A stretch of DNA of 64,000 bases from NCBI GenBank assembly GCA_003116995.1, contig BDSL01000008.1:1550001-1614000 (forward strand). Direction: 5' to 3'. A program made the translations under genes and the position numbers. Each line of letters starts with the position of its first letter. Within the stretch, counting starts at the first letter, position 1. Below the pieces are notes generated by a model. That model ran no database searches, had not been told where the DNA came from, and saw only the letters and a list, made by a program, of their open reading frames with translations. Of the stretch, positions 11,744 to 22,754 are shown piece by piece. Source of the stretch: Yamagishiella unicocca (Eukaryota; Chlorophyta; Chlorophyceae; Chlamydomonadales; Volvocaceae).

Positions 11744-14700
11744 ATGGCAGCGGCGACGGTAGCACTTGTTCCGCTCGGTGTGCCAGCAGTGCCAGCAAAT
11801 GGTACACCTTTCACTGGCTCAAGCACAGAATACCGGTAAGGCGGATAGGGGTCGACGATAATGGGTGCCGTAAGGAACTAGGACTCAATTGCGCCCTACC
11901 GCAGCTGCTGTCACTTTCTATATACGATGCTGGTATGTGCGCAGGGCGTTCGTGTTAGCCCAGGAGCAGGATGCTGAACGGACGAACAAGTTGCAGAAGT
12001 GAGTCATATTTAGCGCCTAGATGCGATGACTTGCTGCTGTCCGAACGGGTTGCCCGCTGTTGTTCGACGGCTCGGCGAGCGTGGGTTTCGCCCTGGTTTT
12101 GTCGGTAGATACCAGAAGGTACAGGCGTGCTTTAATAGACCATCCAATCTAACCAAACCCCCCTAAGTCCCTCCTATCCATTCGCCTCCAATCCTCTGCT
12201 CCTGGCCAAACAGCCACCGGGGGCAATCCGTAGGGACCTATCCCCTCTTAGGACGCCACCCTTGGCTTCGGCGTCTGTCAGGAGCTAAGAACCTTATTGC
12301 CTCCCATCCGCCTGCCCCCCCTCTCACCAGGGATCTGCACCAGTTGCGGATACGCCAACGGATTTTCACTTGGATGTACAACGTATTGGCGGTTGCGGAG
12401 TTGGTTTATTTCATCGTTGGTCTTTACATGATTGAATGGCAGGTGAGCGGCCTGGCCAACTCGCGACAGGTGGTTAGGACTGGTGGCTAGCACTGGTGGT
12501 TAGGACTGGTGGTTAGGTCTGGTGGTTAGGACAGGTGGTTAGGAGCTTAGGGCTGGTGGAGGCACTGGGGTGGGCGGCCTTGCCGACGTGGGGAGGCCTC
12601 ATCAGCAGCGACCCCGCCTGTCGCCCCGCTCACCCCCCTGACCCGCCGACCCGCTCACACCCCTGACCCGCCGACCCCCAGGTGGCGGACCTGCAGGACA
12701 ACCCGCTGCTGGGTCCGGGGCCCGCGGGGTTCGTCAAGATGGGGTGAGGCGGGTCGAACTCGGTGGAGGGGCACCGTGCTGCACCCGGAGGAGGGGCACA
12801 GTGCTGCACCCGGAGGAGGGGCACAGTGCTGCACCCGGAGGAGGGGCACCGTGCTGCATCCGAAGGAGGGGCACCGGGCCGCACCCGGAGGAGGGGCACA
12901 AGCCGTGAGCACAGGCAGCGGTGCAGTGGGTTGATGTTCTGTGGCGACCCGGTGCTTCCCCTCGACGTCCGCGACGCCCATCGCAACGACCTAGGCCGTT
13001 AGCAGCAGCAGCCGCATATAACGCATCGTCGCCCGCTGCCTTCTGCCTGCCCCTCCTGCCCCCCTGCCCTCCCCCCCCTCCCCCCCCTGCCCTTCCTGAC
13101 CCTCCCGCCCCTCCCGGCCCTCCCGCCCCTCCGCACCTCAGCGGCACCCACACGCAGCGCATCATCCAGCGGAACCAGTACTGGCGGCTCATCACATCGC
13201 TCTTCTACAACGCGGGTGAGCACGCACCTGTACGCCGCGTGGGGGCCGTGCGGTGTTGGTGCTGGCGGCAGGGGTTGCGGAGGTCCTGCAGTCCCCCGGG
13301 TCCGGGTCCTAGGGGTGTGTGAGGAAAGCCCGTGTGAAAGGAAAACGATAAGAAAACCGTTTGGTACAACCGGGGGGGCCTGGGGGCAGGGAGAGCACCT
13401 TGCCCTGGCTGTGGGGTGACGGATGAGGCGGCGGTGGGGTCAGGGGCGCAATGCAATGCAGCGGCGGTTAGGGTTTTAGGGGCTTTGTGGGCTCAGGGCC
13501 GAGGGCGCGTGGGGTTGAGGTCCAGGTGTGTTGCCGGGGGGCCGCTGGTGCTGGTGCTGGTGCTGCTGCTTTGTCGTGTGCAGGCATGCTGCAGCCAACT
13601 GGCGCCCCGCACCTCCGGTCCGCTCCTCTGTAAAACCCTAAATCTTCCGACCCCCCCCCAGGCGCCATTCACCTCACCGCCAATCTGGGCATGGTTTGGG
13701 CGTTCGGCCACTTCCTGGTTCGGGAGCTTAGCCCCTGGATAGTAGGTGAGCTGGGACGCGGCGTGGGGCGCCCGGGCACGGACTGGCTGGAGGGCGGAAG
13801 GATCCGGTGAGGAGCCGGTTTCGGAGATGGTTTCGGAGATGGTATTAGAGCTGGAATCCCATGGACTTGCGCACAAGACCGTTGGCGTTGGACCGTACAA
13901 CGGTATCCACGCAGCCGGAAAGAACAAAGAAGCCCTACGTGCGACGGCAGGGGGTTCTGCGTCCTCACCTCACCCCTCCCCAACCCTTGCCGCCCTCAGC
14001 CGTGACATTTTTTGCCGCCGGCTTGGCGGGCATCATGGTGTCCGTCAACATAGGTGCCGACTTCATGACGGCGGCGGCGTCCATACCCCCGTTCGCGCTG
14101 GCGGGTGAGAGAGGCAGCTGCCGGAGCACCTGAGGAGTTTCGGGGAAGAAACCGTATGCGAGAAAAGACGTTTTGAAATGCATGCACCTGAGGGGGTAAG
14201 GGGTGCTCGGGCAGGAGGACAGGCGAGGCGCTGAGGGGTGCGATCGCTGGCTCGTCCTGCAGGATGACACTTGGAGGCAATTTCGTGGTGTCCTATCTGC
14301 TAGCGTGCCATGCCGGCGGTTCCGCAAAGCGTCGGCGGTGGTCCAGCACACACACACACACGCACACACAGGAACCGCAGCGAAATCCCGAACCCCACCG
14401 CTAAGCCCCCCTTCTGCCCGGCGCGCCGGCGCCTCTCCGCAGGCGCCGCTGCGTCCATGCTCGTGTACCACTGGCGCCGGTACTCCTGCCACGTGCCGTC
14501 GGCGCTCATGGTGTGCTTCATCGTCGGCGTCAACGCCTTCATCGGCGCGACCCCCTTCGTGGACAACAGCGGCAACACCGCGGGATTCGTGTTCGGGGGC
14601 GTGCTGTGCCTGGGCTTCATGATGGTGCGGAGAAAGGTGCGCGGCGCGGCGCGCGTGGGGCTGACCCGCGGGTCGGTCGGGTGGGGGCCGGATGGCCGGC

Positions 14701-15933
14701 ACGTTGCGGCCGGCCCATGGGTCGGCAAGGAGAGGCGGGCTGGCGGGGGGAGATGCGCTCGACTATGGGCTGCGTGGTGCTGCTGCTCCTGCGTGTGGAC
14801 CACTGCCCAGGCGCCCTGCCGCCCGCTGTTGGCCCGTGTTGCCGGTGTCCCCGCGAACTCGTCCCTTCAACGCCGCCCTGTTTCGGCGCTGTGCTATGCA
14901 GGAGTCCAGCAGCAAGGCCGGGGAGGGCCTGGTGTATGCCGGCGCGGCGGTGGCGGTGGCGGTGATAGTGGCGGCCATCGTTGGCGGCCTAGCGGGGCTG
15001 CAGCAGAAGACCCCGGTGGCCGGCTGCTGCAACGAGGTGCGCGCTGGGGCGAGGTCCAGGGGGGGTCTAAGGGCCGATATACAGGAGGGGGCGGCAGCAG
15101 GCGGGGGCGGCAGCAGGCGGGGGCGGCAGCAGGCGGGGGCGGCAGCAGGCGGGGGCGGCAGCAGGCGGGGGCGGCAGGCTCCCTCCGTGTTTTGCTGGCT
15201 GCACGAAACAGCCACTTCCTTCTCCACCTGCCAGTGAACGCAGCCGCTCCTGGCTCCCTCCATGCGCGCCTAGCACCATTCCACGTTTGCCTCCTGCGTT
15301 TCACGTTTCTTCTCCCCGTCTCGCCCCGGACCGCCACCCTCCCCTGCTGCCCCAGTGGGTATGCACTCCCAGCTCCTGGTGGAATTGCGAGGCCTCCCGC
15401 ATCTGGCCCACCACCTGCTCCTTCACGACCTACCTCAACAGCTCGTCCGTACTCACGTGCCCGCGGGTGAGTGTACGGCATATGGCCCTGTCACGTGCGG
15501 GAACCGGCAGCTGCGCTCTGTCGGTTCAGGGGACGGTGGGCCCCCCCGAGCCCACCGTCCTCGGTTTGTCGGCCGTGGATTCGCGGATTCTCTTATCAAA
15601 CCCCCCGAGTGGGATGCTGGCAACCGCAAGTGGGGCAGCTAGGGTACCCGATGAGGGGATCGTCCCGCCCAAATACGCCAAGCGTTTGCACTTTGCAGAC
15701 CATCAGAGCCCGACTCGCAGTGCACCCCTCCCACGTTCCTTCCCTTGCCTCCCTGGGGCGCTGCTCTGCAGGGAGAGGTCGTGGTCCTGCCTACGGGGAC
15801 GGACACGGTCCCGGACGCTGACGTCATTCAAGCCATGTGCGACACGTACTGCATGGTGGCGGCGGCGGTGGAGCCCGTGGATGACAGCGCGGGCGGGGCG
15901 CAAGGCGGCGGCGGAGATAATAGCAAGAGATGA
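11744..15933 (+). CDS. Rhomboid-like membrane protein, probable inactive protease
   Basis: Eleven small exons join in phase to 394 residues: 11744-11835, 11945-11998, 12331-12442, 12682-12743, 13142-13215, 13662-13745, 14000-14104, 14443-14636, 14902-15036, 15356-15466 and 15772-15933. The fold resembles rhomboids: QYWRLITSLFYNAG, then AIHLTANLGMVWAFG (the H-x3-N of transmembrane helix 2), then four or five further hydrophobic helices. The helix that should carry the catalytic GxSG instead reads ALAGAAAS. The helix that should carry the catalytic His reads DNSGNTAGFVFGG. Both dyad residues therefore seem missing, as in iRhoms and other pseudoproteases, which bind and traffic membrane clients. 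A Cys/Trp-rich luminal segment (VCTPSSWWNCEAS) follows the last helix. Family assignment is by motif only; a different polytopic family remains possible. The stop codon lies inside the first unit of a 34-bp tandem repeat. Confidence 0.65.
12466..12550 (+). repeat. GGTGGTTAGGACT-type short tandem repeat
   Basis: About six degenerate copies of a 13-14 bp unit (ACTGGTGGTTAGG) in intron 3 of the rhomboid-like gene. Confidence 0.8.
12766..12902 (+). repeat. 25-bp minisatellite, about 5.5 copies
   Basis: The unit reads approximately GAGGAGGGGCACMGTGCTGC followed by ACCCG. It fills part of intron 4 of the rhomboid-like gene. Confidence 0.9.
13319..13372 (+). repeat. Dispersed intronic repeat family A, copy
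   Basis: Shows GAGGAAAGCCCGTGT, AGGAAAACGATAAG and AACCGTTTGGTAC in order. The same blocks appear in reverse orientation at 39912-39973 in a RUS intron. This copy lies in intron 5 of the rhomboid-like gene. Confidence 0.6.
14136..14193 (+). repeat. Dispersed intronic repeat family A, copy
   Basis: Shows GTTTCGGGGAAGAAACCGT, ATGCGAGAAAAGACGTTTTG and AATGCATGC, colinear with the long copy at 41055-41148. It lies in intron 7 of the rhomboid-like gene. Confidence 0.65.
15095..15177 (+). repeat. 16-bp GC-rich minisatellite, about 5 copies
   Basis: The unit is CAGCAGGCGGGGGCGG, in intron 9 of the rhomboid-like gene. Confidence 0.9.
15573..15606 (+). repeat. Dispersed intronic repeat family C, copy 1
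   Basis: The block CCGTGGATTCGCGGATTCTC followed by TTATCAAACCCCCC recurs with one mismatch at 39098-39130. This copy is in intron 10 of the rhomboid-like gene; the other is in a RUS intron. Confidence 0.75.
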
Positions 15934-16033
15934 CGTCACGAGGACACTAGCATATAGCAAGACATGACGTCACGAGGACACTAGCACATAGCAAGAGATG
16001 ACGTCACGAGGACACTAGCATATAGCAAGAGAT
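15921..16033 (+). repeat. 34-bp tandem repeat with TGACGTCA core, 3.3 copies
   Basis: Three 34-base units beginning TAGCAAGAGA and containing the palindrome TGACGTCA are followed by a partial fourth. The first TGA of the palindrome in unit 1 is the stop codon of the rhomboid-like gene, so the array starts inside the CDS and continues into the 3' UTR. TGACGTCA is the core of a classic CRE/bZIP site, though no function here is shown. Confidence 0.9.
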
Positions 16034-17284
16034 CACTTGAACTTGACGAGGAAGAGGATGCATCCGCAGGGACGCACTACGACTGGCGATGTCGCTGTCC
16101 TCCGGCATTAGGAAGTCAGGCCACCGCAGCATGGCGCAGAAGTGCGTGCGATGAGGGTTGGGCGCTTGGGGTCTGGTAACTGGCGGTGGAGCCGGAGCTG
16201 GATTGAGCGGACGAACGGGCTCGTCGCCGTTCTGCGGCCTCAGACGAGCTCGGTCTTGCAAGTTGTGACATCACGTACATAGTGACGACGGCACATTGCT
16301 TTTGCCCTCACGATTTCACAACGATGGGCCCTCCCACGCTGTGGCCTTCTCACCCTCTGCACACCCGCCGGTCAACACCAATCGCTGGTCAACCATGGCT
16401 TAGCCCCTCCTCGCGCGCGCTTCCTGGCCTCCGGTGAGGACAAGCAGGCCCCCTCCTGGAGTCAATCAACCGCCGACATGCCGGGTCGGCGCTTGCTGGT
16501 GGTCATGCTTGCTAAGATGGCAGCCACGGAACCGGTAGCCTGACACACGCACGGGACATCTGCGCCCGACTCAAAAAATTCGTGACTGCCACCATCAATG
16601 ACAGCCTAGTAGTGGGAAGCACGAGTTCCTCAAGAATAGTGTGTAAAGAGTTCCATAGGACTGAATAAGCCACCAGGAGCGACGATTACTGATATACACG
16701 CGCCAACACGAGTTAGCAAAGGGTGCCCTTGACCCGTGAAGGGGGCAGGGTGTACGGTTCACATATGCCACGTCACGCTCATCTGCGCCGTGTGTGAGCA
16801 ACGAGCTTCTAGGGCGGACGACGGCAAGGGCCGAGGTACTTATGTCAGGTCTTTAAGGGCGTGTTGACGCGTAAACAATGAAACTACTGGATATTTTCCC
16901 CATGTACGGTACACGAAACATTTTGACGCTGATTGTTCGGTTATTGATGAAGCGACCCAAGCCGGGCGTGGCCCTTCATGATCAGCTACGCCACGCCACT
17001 TCAAAAGACGACGTCGTTCCGGTGCCCGCCGTCACATGCACACGGCGAACGGCTGTCCAGAACCTCCGGTCGTTTCAGTAACGTAGCGCAGCCGCCACAG
17101 ACGTCGGCCACGGCCTGGTCGAGCGCGGTGGGCCTGGATGGCGCGGCCTGGTCAAGACCGGCGTCCAAACTACCGCGGCGTCAGCTAAAACTGACGGCAC
17201 GCCAGCCGCTGCTCACGGTGTGCGCTCACGACCTGCTGCACCCCTGCAAGAGTCCTCGCAGCGGCATTCGTGGCTTTATTCTCG
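16034..17284. other. Convergent intergenic region
   Basis: It lies between the 3' ends of the rhomboid-like gene (plus) and the plastid-protein gene (minus). No exon with convincing splice signals or family motifs was found. Both 3' UTRs must be here. Confidence 0.5.
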
Positions 17285-18982
17285 TCAAGGGAAAAAGGAG
17301 CTGTCGACCTCCTCCAGCAGGATGCGCGCCTCGCGCGTGGCGGCGGAAATCGAAGGGTCGGCCTCGGTGGACGTCGAGACCTCGGCCACGCGGCGAGCCA
17401 GCTGGTCGCGCGCTTCCCTCAAGTTCAGGCGCAAGATGTTGGTGTTTGCGACGTCCGTGTTCTGGCGCACGCCATCCAGCGCGGCCTTCAGGCCGGAGAC
17501 CGCGTTCTTGATCTCGGTCATTTCGGAGGCTGTGCGGAGGGGACGGGCGCAGGGCGGGATTGACGGGTGCGCCGGTCTCAAACGAGCGAAAGGTGCATCC
17601 GCCAGCGAGCCGCGTGAGGCAGGGCTCCCATCCACGCAGAGCCCTGTGCACCTTGGCTCTTATGACCCCTCAAAACTCCCAAGCCCCATATATTTATCTA
17701 TTTGTACATATGCGTGGTCCAAGCAGCAGCAGGCTGCAAGTGCGGTGCTGCATCACGCACAGATGATCTTAGGGCTCCGACACCCCGATGCAGTACGGCA
17801 GAAACAGCAGCAGACAACCACTTCACACCCAACCTCAAACCCGACTGCGGCAACAACAATCGTGCCGTACAACGACCTGCTCATGCAGTTGCCACGGCCT
17901 CTCCCCCCCACGCATTAATACACGACATCGTGGTCCGTCCTACCTACTTGGCTGGCCATCACGTCCGCCTGGTAGTATGTCACGGGCGGCTGCGAGGGCA
18001 TCTCGATCGGCTCCACCGGCACCACGTTGGGCTGCTTGTTCGGCGGCTCCGGAATCAATTCGTTAAGGAGGTTGGCGGCCTCAGGGGGCAGCATCGTCTT
18101 GACGTTAGCCAGCACGTCCGACTCAACGGTGGCACCCTTCTCAAGGAACTCCAGCAGGGTCTCCTCAACTTCCTGCAAACCCACCCAAGAGGTTTTTTCC
18201 TAATCAACTAGCCATTCGTAAACGTATAGCAGCAGGCAGGAGCATGCCAGGAATGGATGGCGCCCGGCGGACACGCCCGGGCTGGCCGCTTTTGTCCCCT
18301 TCACTGTACCGCCCGCCGCAATCGACTATGTAGTCTTCGTGCCGCATGCGCACCTTCAGCACGACGGCCTGCTTCTCCTCAAGAGGACGAGGATCCTGCA
18401 GCAGCTCAATCGCCTTCTCCACATCGGATTGCCTATCGAGCGAAGCGGAAAAGGGTCGATGGATGCAGTTATAACGCCGCTACGTCGCCAAACCGCAGCG
18501 ATAACAAATTGCCTGGATACAACGCGCTTATACCAGACGTGCAGGAATAGACTGTAATTAACTTACAGGGTCTGCAGGCGCTCAGGAACGGACAGAAGAG
18601 CGCCCGCACCGGCCCTGGGACCGAAAGCGAGGATGTCAAAAGGAGTCTTCAGCCAAAGTTCAACCTTGGCACCGACTGCGAAGTAGAGAAAGTGAGGGTA
18701 AGGCCTCCGTCTGATTGTCACTAACCAAGCATTGTGGGTGCAAAATTGACCATCGTATCGTTGTTGTGATTGCCCAATATGATACTGCGTCAACTTGACG
18801 TGCTGCATAGACAGGTACAGGTATCTTCTCCGACTTTCTGGAATCACTGGGACGCATCCTCGTTACGCCTTCGACTCACCAGAAGCAGTGTCCGACTCTG
18901 CCCTGACAACCATGACCCGGCGGCCTGATGACCGAGCCACACGAGACCGCACTGCCAGGGGTGCACGCGCGTTCAGCTGCAT
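17285..18982 (-). CDS. Plastid-targeted protein of unrecognised family
   Basis: Minus-strand exons 18982-18880, 18675-18567, 18432-18327, 18172-17944 and 17529-17285 give 263 residues. The first 30 or so residues are rich in Arg, Ala, Ser and Val and end with VMVVRA, a typical chlorophyte chloroplast transit peptide with a VxA cleavage site. The mature part has AKVELWLKTPFDILAFGPRA, then helical, acidic sequence (SVPERLQTL, EKAIELLQDPRPLEEKQAVV). A proline-rich linker (PPNKQPNVVPVEPIEMPSQP) follows, and then a C-terminal coiled coil (EMTEIKNAVSGLKAALDGVR to EVDSSFFP). I do not recognise the family; a structural or assembly role is only a guess. The donor of exon 3 (ATA before GTCGAT) is weak, so that junction is the least certain. 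A broken copy of the intron 4/exon 5 boundary lies at 8.1-8.35 kb. Confidence 0.8.
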
Positions 18983-20790
18983 TCTGATGGACGTGTCGAC
19001 ACCTCGTGGAAGGATTGGGTGAGAAACGACAGTTAACCCGTCTTTTGTTGTAACAGCGAACTGTTTGAACACGGCTGGTTGGCGTCTTTCGTCATGTATG
19101 CGAGTGCAAAGTGTAAGGTCGTGAGCTCAGTACGACGGGCGACAGAGCACGCATTCTTTGCCTTGCACTCTGCGTCACAAGGCCTATGCTGCAAGTATAG
19201 TGATAAGTTTTGCAGAAACGCCACTGTTGCTTAAAGAGGGAGCCACCACCGCGATACCTGTCGAGAGGCAACGCACACCGTTTCCGCGGCACCACAGGGC
19301 ATTGTTGACAGGGCCACCACGGCAGCTTCAAGGACGCTGGACATATACCATGCAGGCATAATAACGGCCGAAACCCTATGGCTACCAAATATTGGCCTGA
19401 CCCAGACCACCCAGACCCACCAGGTCGCACCACGGCCACGGAACGAAGGGCGGATGCGGATAGGGGACGGACGAAGTTGGCAGCATCAAGCGGGACAGAG
19501 GATTAGCGAGGTCGACAGGCAAGCGGGTATGCACGTTACTAACGTGAAAATACCGGTATGTAACCCTCTCTGGATACCTACAGATGGAAGGGATTGATTG
19601 CCCCATCCCCACGTCACCCTCGCGCAAAGAAGACTGCATCGGCTCCGACACAACCGATCATATACATATTCCTACACATGTGATAGCGTAGTCCGAACCG
19701 TCCGGGAGAGAAGCCAGTGCAGATTGGGAAGGGGTCAGACAGGGTTACAACGGGTGTCTCGGGCCTTCTTGGGCCATCTTGAATTTTGGAAGAACTAGTA
19801 ATGAGCGTGGGACACGGAAGGACATCCTGCGCCCTGCTGCGCCATAGACTGTACTGTAGACGCAAGTAACGCGGCGACGCGCACCATATGATGTCCGCGC
19901 CACATAGTCAACTAGATAACGAAGTAGCGGATAACACCACGCTGGGCCACTTGTAGGGGTAATGTGTCCAAGGCGCATCGGCTCCGTTCGCTTCGGTTAG
20001 GGGATGGTTCGTTTTGGTTCGTTGCAAGAACCTACAACTGCCAGAGACTGACCGCTACCAGGAATGGGATGCGGACCTGAGGACACGTCTTGCACGTAAC
20101 GAGGAAACGGGCACATAGCTCTGATCGCATGGGACACGGCTGACTCCAATCAAGTACACCATACGGTTGAAAGCAGATTGCGCGTCTGGATCCTGTTTGC
20201 TTGCCAGATCACGAAAAAACTGTTGGGCAGGGGACACATGAGAATGTAAGGCCGCATCATTATGTTACAAGAGGTATTCGATGATAGCGTTAGCTTGTGG
20301 GTGTTGACTCTTCCCGACTCATGCGCTTGCTGTAATTCCGGGTTGCTCTACGGAGGCAACGCATGTTTTCGAAGCTCATTGTGCCAGCACCGAAGGTGGA
20401 ACCCAGGGAGCACTGGAAATGCGCTAACTCGCACATAACCCACCAGCGTACCCCATCCAGCCAGCCAATACACCAACATTATGGTACAAAGGCGCCTCAC
20501 TTGGCGAACAGAAACTGTTGGAAAGCCTGTTTCCAAAAACCATGCAAGCAATACTTGGTTGACTATCGTCCTGCTAGACACGCATCTGGCGTCCTCCTGT
20601 TCCGCACCCAGCTGCCATTTCAGTTGAGGTAACCCCACAGCCCGACTAACCTAACCTGCCACTCCCGTCCCAGTACCAGCACCTCTCGCTGCTGTCTACA
20701 GCTGTCTACGGCGCAGCAAAAAGCCACACGAGTCTGGGCACACGCCGGCTCCCCAACCTCAGCTCTGCCGCCTGCCTGCATCCCCCGCCC
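18983..20790. other. Intergenic region, nothing recognised
   Basis: About 1.8 kb lies between the 5' end of the plastid-protein gene and the 3' end of the MAEA-like gene, both minus strand. It is lower in GC than the genes. On the minus strand a TGTAA at about 20264 could be the MAEA poly(A) signal. Short open frames have no motifs and no volvocine codon bias. Confidence 0.5.
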
Positions 20791-22140
20791 CTAGGCGATA
20801 AACGCGCGGCGCAGCTCCTCCCGCTGGAACACGAGACCCGTGGCCGGACAGACGCCCCAGCTGCCCGACTGGCTGGCCCCCGGCCCCTGCGCTCCCCCAC
20901 TGTGCGCCCCCGCCGTGGCCGCCTGCTGCGCCATGAGCAACTCCACGCCGCGCTGGCTGTACACCATCCCATTAGGCAACACCATGGGCGGGTTGGCGTC
21001 AGTCATGATCTCCTTGGTCACCGCGCACACCAGCTTGGAGTGCATGTGCTTGGAGTACGGCAGCTGGGCCGCCAGGCGCTGGAAGGCCGGCAGCCGCAGC
21101 GGGTCCTCCCTGCTGCCGCCGGGCTCCCCGCTGGCCGGCGTCTTGAGCGCCGACAGGCCGGCCTGCAGGTGCACGTTGAGCAGCGACTCGGGCGTGAGGG
21201 CGTGCAGGCGGTAGAGGTCGCGCAAGAAGAGGTCCGCCAGGGAGCGCCACTGCGCGTCGTCGAAGAGCGTCCGGTACACGGCGCAGCGCGTCTTCGGAGG
21301 GAAGGCCAGCGTCGCCACTGCTCGCTGCAGCTCCGACATGTTCTGCCCCGCCCAGGGCGCCAGGTTGGCGCGCGCGTAGGAGATGGCCTCCCGCCGCTCC
21401 TCCCTCCGCACCAGCTCTATGAACTGCTGCAGGTGGAGCTTGAACTCCAGCTGGCTCTTAGCCTTGGCTAGCCGGGAGCGGTTTTCGGAGCACCACGCAA
21501 GCGCAGGGGCGCAGTCGTGTCCCTCGAGCAGCGCCGCCACGACCCGGCGTGCGTCCTCGAAGATGTGAGAGTCGGTGAGGAGGGTGATGCCGGAGGCGCG
21601 CGCGAGGCGTGTGGCAGTGTCCTGGTGGCCGCTACGAAGTAGGTGGTCGACCAGCATGACGTCCAGGCGCTGGCGCGTCCATGGGATGAGGCCGCCCGGC
21701 TCCTGGCTGGGGCGCACCGTTGAGAGGTGCTCCAGGCGGGCCTTGCAGCGCTGACAGTCGTCGGACTCGATCCGGGATACCTCAGCCAGTTTCCGCTTGA
21801 CGCCCTGGAGCTGCGAGAGCAGAAGTCGGAGCCGCTCCACGGATGCTTCGCGGCAGCTGGCGATGGTGGATTGGGAAGGCGGCTCCGAGCCTGAGATGGA
21901 AGCTGCGGCTGCGGTGAGTTCATCGGCTGCTGGTTCGCTGGCGGCGTCAGCCATCTCCGTGTCGACGGAGGGGGCAGCCACGGGGGCCTCCGGCGTAGTC
22001 GGCGGCGCCACATTCAGCGGGTACTTTAACGCGACTACGTAGTTTGATGCGTCGTCAACGAGAGCCTTGCGGTCCTTGGCGGCACGCTTAAGGCTCTCGA
22101 AAGGCACCCGCAGCAGCGGGGCCTCCAGCGTCTCCACCAT
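20791..22140 (-). CDS. MAEA: MAEA/GID9-like RING subunit of the CTLH/GID ubiquitin ligase
   Basis: A single-exon gene of 449 residues; the start is the first in-frame ATG (MVETLEAPLL). Domain order matches MAEA/Fyv10: an N-terminal helical region (LLRVPFESLKRAAKDRK), a LisH-like segment (VDHLLRSGHQDTATRLARAS), and CTLH (EDARRVVAALLEGHDCAPAL through HLQQFIELVRREERREAISY). A CRA region follows with PPKTRCAVYRTLFDDAQW. The C-terminal degenerate RING reads KLVCAVTKEIMTDANPPMVL, NGMVYSQRGVELL and CPATGLVF. In yeast and animals this subunit pairs with RMD5 in the cytosol or nucleus to ubiquitylate metabolic enzymes. An Ala/Pro-rich, Asp/Glu-containing insert (about residues 45-95) before the LisH segment seems lineage-specific. 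The lack of introns is unusual beside its intron-rich neighbours. It is transcribed divergently from the DMAP1 gene. Confidence 0.92.
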   Translation of the reverse strand: MVETLEAPLLRVPFESLKRAAKDRKALVDDASNYVVALKYPLNVAPPTTPEAPVAAPSVDTEMADAASEPAADELTAAAASISGSEPPSQSTIASCREASVERLRLLLSQLQGVKRKLAEVSRIESDDCQRCKARLEHLSTVRPSQEPGGLIPWTRQRLDVMLVDHLLRSGHQDTATRLARASGITLLTDSHIFEDARRVVAALLEGHDCAPALAWCSENRSRLAKAKSQLEFKLHLQQFIELVRREERREAISYARANLAPWAGQNMSELQRAVATLAFPPKTRCAVYRTLFDDAQWRSLADLFLRDLYRLHALTPESLLNVHLQAGLSALKTPASGEPGGSREDPLRLPAFQRLAAQLPYSKHMHSKLVCAVTKEIMTDANPPMVLPNGMVYSQRGVELLMAQQAATAGAHSGGAQGPGASQSGSWGVCPATGLVFQREELRRAFIA

Positions 22141-22754
22141 GGAAGCCAGCTTGCACCTCACAGAGTGTGTCGATTACGCGACACCGTGGAAGTGTGTGCG
22201 CGGCTATCAATGACGAGACGCTTAAGCTGAGCAGATCGTTACGGCGCGGCTGCAGAAGGTGCTGCCGCGTTGCGGGAATAGGGCAGGGATTGTGGATAGG
22301 GCAGCTTCGCAAGTCCAAGATGCGGCCGCATCCAAGCTTTCCGGAACTACTGTAACCTATTGAGGGATCCCCATGCAAGACGGGTAGCGGAGCAAGGCCG
22401 GCCAAGGTCTAGGTCTTCTTCTCGGAGCACCTCGTGTATTACAAGTTATGCAACTTGGTGCTGTTACATGGACTCGTTTAAGGCGATGCGTATGCAAGGG
22501 TGTAAGTCCTTGGTATCCGCCGTCTGCCCTAATCAGCGCGCAGCAAGACATGTACGGCAACCGACCGTGCTGACGCGCTTTGGTGCGCGTTCGACAGGAT
22601 GAGAACGTACATGTACATGCCCTACCACCACGTTGAGGCTGGAATCCGCTGCTGAGCTTTCGCGTTAGCCACCATGACTTGACCGAAGTTGAATCTCGTG
22701 CGGCGGGCCGCACCGTCTGGATAGGTTTGTAACTAGTATTTTTAGAAGGAGACA
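22141..22754. promoter_or_regulatory. Divergent intergenic/promoter region
   Basis: About 610 bases between the start codons of the MAEA-like gene (minus) and the DMAP1 gene (plus). It carries the 5' UTRs and promoters of both. No specific motif is called. Confidence 0.4.

Noticed and set aside
16004..16261. Minus-strand open frame downstream of the 34-bp repeats
   Set aside because: No homology signature and no start context; overlaps repeat sequence and probable 3' UTR.
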